A stretch of 64,000 nt of DNA, taken from assembly GCA_965240325.2 (NCBI GenBank), contig OZ251228.1, positions 2,790,001 to 2,854,000 on the forward strand. The letters run 5' to 3'. Made by a program: the position numbers and the translations under genes. The notes beneath the pieces were generated by a model. The model searched no databases. It had not been told where the DNA came from and saw only the letters and a list, made by a program, of their open reading frames with translations. This document shows, piece by piece, positions 1-7,934 of this stretch. How positions within the stretch are numbered: position 1 is the stretch's first letter; the number at the start of each line of letters is the position of its first letter. This DNA is from Rebecca billardiae RCC1528 (taxonomy: Eukaryota; Haptophyta).

Positions 1-59
1 CCTGCCTCGCACACTTGGGCGTGGGTTTCGTTGATTCCTCTGTTCACTATTCAAGACGG

Positions 60-251
60 CGGACGCGTCCTTTTTCGACGAGGATGCACCTGTAAGGGAG
101 TCTCAAAATTCGAAACTCGGTCTCCTCCAGCCCTAAAATTGTCCCCCGTGGCCCGTCCCTTTTTTCTTTGATCAAAGATCTTTTTGAAACGTGGTTCGGG
201 CCCGCTGGTGCGGGCTCCACGCTGCGCGCTCCGCCCTGCACCGCGGGCCAT
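60..251. repeat. Dispersed ~190-bp repeat, copy 1
   Basis: This stretch matches 24893-25075 (and its duplicate 54675-54857) over almost its full length, with small indels. It contains a T-rich run, GATCAAAGATC, and a short hairpin (GCCCGC/GCGGGC). All copies end at the same GGGCCAT and are followed directly by AT-rich simple sequence, as expected of a short retroposed element with an AT tail. No convincing tRNA-type A/B boxes were found, so the class is open. The flanks 1-59 and 252-530 show no gene; 280-300 is AT-rich. Confidence 0.7.
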
Positions 252-530
252 AAACTACTATCACTTATTTCAATATTATAAATATATATATATTATATTA
301 TTCTGACGACGATATCGTCGATGCTGGCATCGACATCTGTCATCCATCCGCCAGGCCGCGCACGCGATCGGTCGCTTCGGCCTCCATCCATGATATTCAT
401 CGGGCTTAATATTCCATCCGCCATCGCCTCTGCCATCGGGCTCGGCAGCCTTCGACGCCTCACGGAGGAGCGCCGAGGCACTTGCGCTGCCAAGTGCTGG
501 TCGGGAAGCACCGCATCGTGGCGTCACCGC

Positions 531-1739
531 TCACGACAATGTGCTCATCCCTGCGCGCGGCGATGGCGCCCGTGGCAGGGCGGACGGAGCGCGAGTGAGG
601 AAGGGCGGATGGATGACGCGGGCGCGAGGGCGCGCGCGGCGGCGCCGCGGCTGTGCGCGGGCGCGTGCCGCACCTGGGTGGTGGAAGAGGATCGAGCGCG
701 TCCGCGTCGACTTGATGCCCGCGCCGGGCTTCCACGGGTTGGCCAGGTTGGCCGCCTCGGCCCTCTTTCTGTCCAGCTCGGCCTGCCACCGCTCCTGCTC
801 CGGGTCGGGCAGGTGCTCCGGGAACTTGTTGAGCGAGCCGTCGGCCGCGCCCTTGGCCTTGGCCGGGTACCACGGCTTCTCGACGTGGACCTTGACCTCG
901 GGCTTCTCCTTCTTGGCGGGCATGTCGACGGGGGCGTACACCGTCGACGCGGCCACCGTGCGCGTCTGGTCGAAGTAGTCCAGCGAGTGCGACATCCCCT
1001 TGAAGGGCTGCGGCTGGCGCAGCGCCTTGGACTTTGCGCGCGCGTCCATCTCGAGCTTGCGCGCGAGGTTGTACGGCTCCGAGTAGTACTCGAACTCCTT
1101 GCCCAGCTTGTGGGGCACGCCCTTGGGCTGCGGCGCGCCGAAGAGAATCCCCGGCGTGTTGAACCGCCCCTTCTTCGACGGCATCGTCATCATCTGCCGC
1201 GACTCGTGATCGACCGGGTCGGGCGGGCCGTCCGTCTTGCCGCCGTCAAACTCGCCCGCGTGGTGGAACTTGGCGCCGATCGTGCCGTAGTAGTTGCCCA
1301 GCCCGGAGGACTTCTTGTTGGGCGAGGAGTACTTGAAGCCGTGGTCCGTCAGGTTCTTCTTCTTCTCCTCCAGCGAGTGCTTCCGCGAGCGCTCAAAGTC
1401 CGACATCCACTTCTCGCCCTGCGCGCGCGCGTGGGCGCGCGGCGCGGTCGCGCGGTCGCGCGCCATGGCGGCGTGAGCGCGCGCGGGCGACCGCGGCGGC
1501 GGACCGGGCGTGACGGGGTGTCCAGGCGCGCGCCGTACCTCGTATAAGCGCTTGTAGTCCTTGTGAATCTCGTGCTTGGGCACGGGCCCGGCCGAGAAGT
1601 TGCGCACGCCTCTCAAGCGCATGTCTGTCTGCTTCGGCTTATCGTACGGATCGCCAATGCCGTGTGACGGGGGCCACGAGAATGTGCCCAGGTTGTTCAT
1701 CGTGTTGGGCATCATGTTCGGGACTGAGGACGACACCAT
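531..1739 (-). CDS. CFAP96: CFAP96 (C4orf47)-like cilium/flagellum protein, three exons
   Basis: The spliced model has exons 1739-1539, 1418-674 and 550-531, giving about 321 residues. The introns are 120 bp (1538-1419, GTACGG...GCGCAG) and 123 bp (673-551, GTGCGG...GCGCAG). Both are multiples of three and stop-free, so the unspliced frame is also open (402 codons). The middle exon has family hallmarks seen in vertebrate C4orf47/CFAP96: GLGNYYGTIG, a TPG...FG segment, a KEFEYYSEPYNLARKLEMD stretch and a SLDYFD motif. Family members are axoneme-associated and basal-body proteins of flagellated cells. The start sits in a good context (GCCATGG) and opens with an MxNTMNNLGTF-type N-terminus. The C-terminal splice is inferred only. 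The gene is divergent from the FAD oxidoreductase at 2745. Confidence 0.75.
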   Translation of the reverse strand: MVSSSVPNMMPNTMNNLGTFSWPPSHGIGDPYDKPKQTDMRLRGVRNFSAGPVPKHEIHKDYKRLYEVRRAPGHPVTPGPPPRSPARAHAAMARDRATAPRAHARAQGEKWMSDFERSRKHSLEEKKKNLTDHGFKYSSPNKKSSGLGNYYGTIGAKFHHAGEFDGGKTDGPPDPVDHESRQMMTMPSKKGRFNTPGILFGAPQPKGVPHKLGKEFEYYSEPYNLARKLEMDARAKSKALRQPQPFKGMSHSLDYFDQTRTVAASTVYAPVDMPAKKEKPEVKVHVEKPWYPAKAKGAADGSLNKFPEHLPDPEQERWQAELDRKRAEAANLANPWKPGAGIKSTRTRSILFHHPGAARARAQPRRRRARPRARVIHPPFLTRAPSALPRAPSPRAGMSTLS

Positions 1740-2744
1740 GGCTGCTCACCCGCGCGGTGGCTGCGCCCGCGCCCTCGCCCGAGCCTCGTGTGTGGTGTGT
1801 GCGCCAATGGGCGACCTTGTTACACCTCGCTGAGACGCTGCAAGGTATGACAATGGCCGCGAAACGAACTGGGTAACCTCCTACGGTAACAGGGTTCCTT
1901 GTCCTCGTTTTTTTTTTTTTTCCCTTTATAACGGGCTCCGGGTGATCAGACTGGCGGCCGAAGCCTCCAGCCCTACCCTGGCCAGCCCCCAACCAACCAC
2001 CACCCTCACCCAACCTCGAACCACTGACCGATACACCAAGTGCCTTGACACCACTCCGCTGTGGACAGCCCGCCTCCAGAGGGGGCGGGGGTATGCCATT
2101 GCCGACAGCATACAAGCCCAACACTGTGGGGTGGTCCCAGGTACCAGCAGTGCACTGCCTTGCAATTCGAGATCATCGAGTTTGAGCCGAGTCGGCAGAC
2201 TGGGCACCCCCTAGGGCGCCCCAGTGTGGGCAGAGGGCCAGCCACTAGCCGATCCCTGCGCGGGGGAGGGGACGGAGGGGGCTGTCAGCGAGCCCAGTAG
2301 CTGGGCCGGGGTCTGTCTGGGCCACTGGTCCTGGCAGTGAGGCGCCTGTATTTCACTCGTGCTGCTATGGAGGCAGATGGTGTCATGTCAGACATGTGTG
2401 CGATATCGGGCATCAAGTCAGGGCGTGGGCCGCTGTAGGACGCAAGCAGAGTGGTGGCGATGGCTAATACGCCTGGGGAGGTGTCGTTTGCGCGCCTCTT
2501 TTTGTTGGTTCCGTATTTTGCTTTTCGCGAGATATCCACATCTCGCCTGCCTGAGCTGTGTGCGTCTCTTATTCTTAGTAAACTGTACATTTTCCACCAG
2601 CGCGCGTTTTCTCCACGCGCGCCCACCGCAACACCGGCCGCGCGGGACAGCTGCGCGGGAGGTGCGCGCGCGACTCGGTCACCAGACGGAGAGGCCGCGC
2701 TGGCGAGCCTTCCGGAGCCTGCGATTCGGCCGCGCCAGCACATC
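1740..2744. other. Divergent intergenic/promoter region
   Basis: One kilobase separates the CFAP96-like start from the oxidoreductase start, which point away from each other. It holds a T-run followed by TTTATAA (about 1908-1930), GC-rich unique sequence and the short dispersed motif at 2541-2590. Open frames here look like non-coding GC-rich DNA; no gene is supported. Confidence 0.5.
2541..2590 (+). repeat. Short dispersed motif, copy 1
   Basis: A ~50-bp motif whose core is CGCCTGCCTGAGCTGTGTGC followed by an ATTCTTAGTAAACTGTACA-type tail. It recurs twice downstream of MCM9 (20291-20339 and 20355-20388). Here it lies about 155 bp before the oxidoreductase ATG. Function unknown: promoter or UTR element, or a mobile-element footprint. 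Confidence 0.7.
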
Positions 2745-4625
2745 ATGCGCGCGCTCGTAGTGTGCCTGCTGCTGGCGGCGGCGCTGCGCCCACAGCCGGC
2801 GGCGGCGGGGGTGCTCGCGCGGCCGCGCACGCCCAAGCTCGCCTCGCGCCCCAGCGCCATCGCGGACCCGACGCAGACGCGCACGTACCGCGTGATGCAG
2901 TCGGTGGCGCGGCGCGAGACGGGCGGCGCTGGCGGCGGCACCTCGTGGGAGGCGCTGCAGCGGCTCGACGCGGCGTGGGAGCGCATGCGGCACATGCCCA
3001 CGGGCGAGGCGGCCGGCCCGCCCCCCGAGTTCGTGCGCACGTCCGACGAGCCCGCCGGCGCCAGCGCGGCCAGCTTCGACGTGCTCGTGTGCGGCGGCAC
3101 CATCGGCATCTTCTACGCATGCGCGCTGCAGCTGCGCGGCCTCAAGGTGTGCGTGCTCGAGCGCGCGGCGCAGCTGCGCGGGCGCGAGCAGGACTGGAAC
3201 ATCTCGATGAAGGAGCTGCGCGAGCTCGTCGCCGCCGGCGTCCTCTCCGACGCCGAGCTCGACCAAGTGGTCGGCATCGAGTTCAACCCGATGCGGTGCG
3301 CGTTCGACGCGCAGGGCGAGACGTGGACGCGCGACGTGCTCAACGTGGGCGCGCGGCCGGACGCGCTGATCACGGCGGTGCGCCGGCGGTTCGAGGCGGC
3401 GGGCGGCGTCGTGCGCGAGGGCACCGCGCTCGACGGCCTCGTCGTCTGCGCGGACGGCGTGCGCGCGCGCGTGCGCCCGCTCGCGGCCGGCGGCGGCGGC
3501 GGCGGCGGCTCGGCGGCGGCGGCTGAGGGCGAGTGGGTGCGCGCTCGGCTGGTGCTCGACGCGATGGGCAACGCGTCGCCCATCCTCGCGCAGGCGCGGC
3601 ACGGCGTGAAGCCCGACGGCGTGTGCCTCGTCGTCGGCACGTGCGCGCGCGGCTTCGAGCCCTCGGCCAACACGTACGGAGACATCATCGCCACGTCCAC
3701 GCCGATGGAGGTGGCGGACGGGGGCGCGCGCGGCGGCGCCGAGGGCGCGCCCGCGCCGATGCAGCTGTTCTGGGAGGCGTTCCCCGCCTCGTCCGGCCCC
3801 GCGGATCGCACGACGTACCTCTTCACCTACCTGGACGCGCACCCCGCCCGCCCGTCGCTGCTCGCGCTGCTGGAGCGCTACTGGGAGGAGCTGGGCGAGT
3901 ACCAGGCAGGGCTGCTGCCGCAGCGCGCGCGCGGCGCGGCCGCGGTCGAGGCGGAGCTGGAGGTGCTCCGCGTCGTGTTCGGCTTCTTCCCCGCGTACCG
4001 CGACTCGCCCACGCCGCCGCCCTTCGACCGCGTGCTGCCCGTGGGCGACGCGGGCGGGCTGCAGTCGCCGCTCTCCTTCGGCGGCTTCGGCGCGCTCACT
4101 CGCCACCTGCAGCGGCTGAGCGACGGCGTGGAGCGCGCGCTCGCGGCGGACGCGCTCGGCGCGGCCGAGCTGCGCTGGATGCAGCCGTACCTGCCCAACC
4201 TCGCCGCGCCGTGGCTCTTCCAGAAGGCCATGTCCGCGCCCGTCGGCGCGTCGCCGCGCCCCGACGAGGTGAACGCGCTGCTCGGCTCCAACTTCCGCGC
4301 GATGGAGCGGCTGGGCGAGCGCACGCTGCGCCCCTTCCTGCAGGACGTGCCCAACGTGGGCGCGCTCGGCGCGACGATCGGCCGGATGATGCTCGACGCG
4401 CCGCTCGAGATGCCCGCGCTCATCGCCAAGATGGGCCCGATCTCGATCGGCGTGTGGTCGGCCCACATGGCGGCGATGGCCGCGTTCACCGCGGCCGACG
4501 CGCTGCTGTCGCCCGTGCTCGCCGCCGCGTGCGAGCGTGGCATGCTCGACGCGCGCTCCGAGCACCGGCTGCGATGCGCCATCGACGCGTGGCGCTTTGG
4601 CTCGGGCCGCGATTACGAGCTGTAA
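2745..4625 (+). CDS. FAD-dependent oxidoreductase, lycopene-cyclase-like, probably plastid-targeted
   Basis: 626 residues. The chosen ATG opens with a hydrophobic secretory signal (MRALVVCLLLAAALRPQPAAAG) followed by an Arg/Ser/Ala-rich segment, the bipartite leader expected for plastids reached through the ER. The FAD dinucleotide-binding motif is at about residues 112-140 (DVLVCGGTIGIFYA ending in LER), then REQDWNIS, and a second flavin motif near residue 431 (PVGDAGGLQSPLSFGGFG). This layout resembles the FAD-binding oxidoreductases of cyanobacteria and plastids that are annotated as lycopene-cyclase-like; the substrate is unknown. The frame stays open upstream to 2451, but that extension would bury the signal peptide. 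A poly-Gly tract (about 3489-3510) is a low-complexity insert. Intronless. Confidence 0.75.
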   Translation: MRALVVCLLLAAALRPQPAAAGVLARPRTPKLASRPSAIADPTQTRTYRVMQSVARRETGGAGGGTSWEALQRLDAAWERMRHMPTGEAAGPPPEFVRTSDEPAGASAASFDVLVCGGTIGIFYACALQLRGLKVCVLERAAQLRGREQDWNISMKELRELVAAGVLSDAELDQVVGIEFNPMRCAFDAQGETWTRDVLNVGARPDALITAVRRRFEAAGGVVREGTALDGLVVCADGVRARVRPLAAGGGGGGGSAAAAEGEWVRARLVLDAMGNASPILAQARHGVKPDGVCLVVGTCARGFEPSANTYGDIIATSTPMEVADGGARGGAEGAPAPMQLFWEAFPASSGPADRTTYLFTYLDAHPARPSLLALLERYWEELGEYQAGLLPQRARGAAAVEAELEVLRVVFGFFPAYRDSPTPPPFDRVLPVGDAGGLQSPLSFGGFGALTRHLQRLSDGVERALAADALGAAELRWMQPYLPNLAAPWLFQKAMSAPVGASPRPDEVNALLGSNFRAMERLGERTLRPFLQDVPNVGALGATIGRMMLDAPLEMPALIAKMGPISIGVWSAHMAAMAAFTAADALLSPVLAAACERGMLDARSEHRLRCAIDAWRFGSGRDYEL

Positions 4626-4786
4626 ACATCAGCGCCAGCTGCGCTGACGACACATGCTATACATGTTGATGACGATGGTTCATCATCGTCATACGATCGG
4701 ATCTGATCCCGCGGACTCAGCAGCGGACTGCGCTGATTATATATATATATATATATTAATTAAGACTCTTATTTGCCTCGTCTGCT

Positions 4787-4828
<42 letters not shown>

Positions 4829-5454
4829 GCTCTCTCTCTCTCTCTCTCTCTTGATGGGCAATAACTTTATATTGGCATGCCACTGCCAGATCCAGATTCA
4901 GATGATGATTGTGAATACGCCTACGGTGCCGATCATGCACGGACCTGCTGTCGAAATTCAATGCCGGCCGTTCCGCCTGACCACGATACTCGCCTGCTTG
5001 AGTCTGACGATATCAATGCGTTGGCTGCGCGGTAGTCGTGCGCGATACTTTTCAACGCGGCGGGACTGACAATGATGATATCATCGACCGATGATACATG
5101 TAACATGCATGGCTGAGCGAGCTGGTCAAGACTGTACTAAGCTGGCAGCAGAGTCGTCTTACTCTGACACGGCACGCCACGCCGCCACGCGATTTGGTGA
5201 CTTCGCCACGCACGGCTCAATGCCCGTCCAGAGGCACGGACGTGCCGCACTACCTGGCCAGCCACCCGCGATATCCGAATCAATCCCGCGATCGTTGAAG
5301 TCCCTGCCACGACCTGTTAAATATCGTCAGTATAACACTATATATATATATATATATATATACTGTAGCGTAATCTGGACCGGTCGTACCAGTTGCCGTA
5401 TCATCATCACTATACTCGGCGATATGATATTATTTATAAATGCGATGACAATGA
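4626..5454. other. Intergenic region with microsatellites
   Basis: No gene seen between the convergent oxidoreductase and sulfotransferase. It contains (TA)n at about 4738-4757, (CT)n at about 4789-4852 with one interruption, and (TA)n at about 5338-5362. The rest is of lower GC content than the flanking genes. Confidence 0.7.
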
Positions 5455-6564
5455 TCATGCTGATGATTCTGAGCTGCCGGCGGAGGCTGGCTGGGCCAGC
5501 AGCGTCGTCTGAGGAGGCATCGCCGAGCAACTGGTTATGCGGAGCCTGCCATAAGTGGTCGGCAGAGCAGCAGCGGCGTCGGTGCGCACGTTGACGCTAG
5601 CGCAGAGGACACGCGCGACCACCTCATACTCAGCGGCGCGTTCCTGTGCGTACGCGGTTGCCAGCGCCGGGTCTTCGATTACCTCACCGTGGCCGGGGTA
5701 CTTCCCTCTGCTGTGCGGCAGGCGCGGTGGCTTGCGCGGTCGCTTGGGCAGGAGCGGAGTGCCACCCAGCCAGGACAGCACGCCGAGGAGGTCATGCTCG
5801 AGCTGCTCCTGCCGGACCACATACACGTCGTATCCACCGAGATAGTCGAGCACTCCCCGCAAGTAGAACTCGAAGCCTTTCCCGAGATGAAAGTGATCTG
5901 GGTGCTGATGGCGCTTTGGACGCTCCAGCCCCGGGTCAAGCGCGCGCTCGGCCGCGCGTGCACACTGGACGCTTGTGCTGTTGGGGTCGACGGCGGCTCG
6001 TGCAAAGCGCTCAAAGGTCCAGAAGCAGCCATACAGCTCGTGCTCTACAGGCCACTTCCAGGAGTAAAGCTCGTGGCTTACAGAGTGGTTGGCTCGTAGG
6101 TGCCTGTAGTTGAATGCCGACGTGTCGCGTTCGACTGGGTCCCGAATCGAAATGATCAGCTTGCGTCGCGCGCTGCGCTGAAGACAATTGCCGACGGTCG
6201 CGGGGTGCTGGTGCACGCCGAAGAAGGCGACGCCACTTTGTGCGAAGAACTTGATCGCGCTCGTCCCTGCTGTTTTCCCCACGTGCACGTAGCACAGGCG
6301 CTCAGCAGTGCGATTCTTGTGCGGTGCCAGCAGGCTGCGGCCTAATGGCATGCCATGGTGAGCACGCACCGGCGATCGCAGTCGCTCGTTGCGTGCTGTT
6401 CGCGTGGGGACGTCATTAACCGACGATCTCCGAGATCCGTGCGGCAGGCACAACGCAGGTACGACGAGGCACGCCAGGCGGAGTGACGTCACGGTCACCA
6501 GCAGTGACCAAGGCGGACGCCTTCGACTACCGGACCCGCGTGGGTGGCCATGCGTGCGTCGCAT
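5455..6564 (-). CDS. Sulfotransferase family protein, probable Golgi type II membrane protein
   Basis: 369 residues from the ATG at 6564. A basic N-terminus is followed by a hydrophobic segment at about residues 18-40 that could be a signal anchor. The 5'-phosphosulfate-binding loop is HVGKTAGTSAIKFF (94-107), and the 3'-phosphate-binding segment is ISIRDPVERDTSAFNYRH (138-155), with the expected Arg and Ser. These are the PAPS contacts of carbohydrate/protein sulfotransferases; the acceptor is unknown, cell-surface polysaccharide being a reasonable guess. The frame is open further upstream to 6855, but that extension is Ser/Arg low complexity and would put the membrane segment far from the N-terminus. 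Intronless. Confidence 0.75.
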   Translation of the reverse strand: MRRTHGHPRGSGSRRRPPWSLLVTVTSLRLACLVVPALCLPHGSRRSSVNDVPTRTARNERLRSPVRAHHGMPLGRSLLAPHKNRTAERLCYVHVGKTAGTSAIKFFAQSGVAFFGVHQHPATVGNCLQRSARRKLIISIRDPVERDTSAFNYRHLRANHSVSHELYSWKWPVEHELYGCFWTFERFARAAVDPNSTSVQCARAAERALDPGLERPKRHQHPDHFHLGKGFEFYLRGVLDYLGGYDVYVVRQEQLEHDLLGVLSWLGGTPLLPKRPRKPPRLPHSRGKYPGHGEVIEDPALATAYAQERAAEYEVVARVLCASVNVRTDAAAALPTTYGRLRITSCSAMPPQTTLLAQPASAGSSESSA

Positions 6565-7353
6565 TGGCGGGGCACGCACTAGTTCTGCAGGCGCGCAAAG
6601 GGCGACAGACTCGGGACTGGAAGAACTGCTACTGATGCGCTGATGAATCTGACGGCTGACCGCTGCACGGTCCACGCCAGCCCCTGCTGCCCCCCTCCAC
6701 GATGACCGAGACTCGCCCCCGGGCGACGACTTGGACGACGAGGAGGCACCGCAGCAGCGGGGGAAGCGCACCCTAGACGACGCCGCAGCGCCATCCGCCG
6801 CCAGCCAGCCAGCTGGATCGCGCGGCAAGCGCGTACGCGACCGCCCGGGGAGCACGGGGCAGGCTCGACCGGCTGCTACCAGCGGCTGAGACTGCCAGCT
6901 GACATCCGGACCTGCACCCTCGCCCTCGCTCGGGGCACAGCAGATCCATGCGAGCCGCGCAGCGCAGGTGGATCGCGCTCCAGCAGCTCAAGGCCGCAGT
7001 TCATGCAAGCCATTGCTGGCGATCGCGGTGGCAGGCCATGCCGCGGGCATGCTCTGCCACCAACGCCGACTTCGTGTCGACGATCGGGCACTACCGCCGC
7101 CGAATCAGGAGACCTGCGTCGTCCTACCTAACTGTGTCGTTAAATCATATAGAACGAGTACAGAGTGGCGCGATGCCAACAGTACCGGTACAGTACCGCT
7201 GCCAGCAGGCTGGCAGGCCGTCGAGCCGTTCGCGGATCACGCGCGGCCTGCCGGACACGCGCCTACGGTGTAAGCGCTATAACGTGCCGATGAACATTAC
7301 TGCGTCAGTGGCATCAGCACGACGACAGAGCAGCACGCTGTATAGATCGATGA
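6565..7353. other. Intergenic region with no recognised gene
   Basis: Lies between the sulfotransferase start and the LTR retrotransposon. Open frames are short and unrelated to anything I recognise. It contains the presumed sulfotransferase promoter and the left target-site flank of the retrotransposon. Confidence 0.5.
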
Positions 7354-7358
7354 CCAGC

Positions 7359-7669
7359 TGTCAGGGAACGCGTCTCGAGGCTTGACGGTCGCGAGGTCGG
7401 TCGACGGCTTCGGCTCTTGTTTGCGGTGCGGAGCACAACGTGTTCGTGGTGCTCGGCTCATGTTTCCGCGTTCATTCAGAATCATCTGGAATACTTCGAG
7501 ATGCCGCCGCCAGCCATGCTGTCCTGCTGTATTTTAGGATGAGGTTCAGGTAGATTTTGGAGGATTTTGTGCGAGCGCCGCCGCAGCGGTCGCGCCGCCA
7601 CTGTGTGACTGCGAGTAAAATGTTGGATTGGAAATTGGAAATCACTGTAGATTGGCGATTCCTTTGACA
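7359..7669 (-). repeat. 3' LTR of the gag-only retrotransposon
   Basis: 311 bp. I saw no difference from 10508-10818 when read side by side. It encodes the same first 42 codons as gag (from the minus-strand ATG at 7485), after which the frame leaves the element and ends at 7297. Confidence 0.92.
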
Positions 7670-7934
7670 CCCCCCCTCAATCCAATATGCGCTCGTCTTT
7701 GAGGACTAAGCTTGGATTATGAGTGATTTTGGGCTTGGTATTGTTTGTGCATCTGTGTGCATGAGTGAATTGGAGTCAGTAATGGTTGCCAATGCCAGGA
7801 TACGGGTCATGTGCTGGGACTTCCGTGTGACGGTTTTGGGTAACCCGAGTCAGTCCTGGGCTTATTTGCACCATATGTTCACTCTTTGGCCTTGATCTTG
7901 GACCTTGTTATTGGGCTATGCCCTGCCTTGATAT

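Noticed and set aside
160-251. tRNA gene or tRNA-derived box in the dispersed repeat (GGTTCGGGCCC resembles a B box)
   Set aside because: No matching A box at the right distance and no cloverleaf; left as an unclassified repeat.
2679-4565. 628-codon minus-strand frame opposite the FAD oxidoreductase
   Set aside because: His/Arg/Ala-rich antisense shadow of a GC-rich gene with clear FAD motifs on the plus strand.
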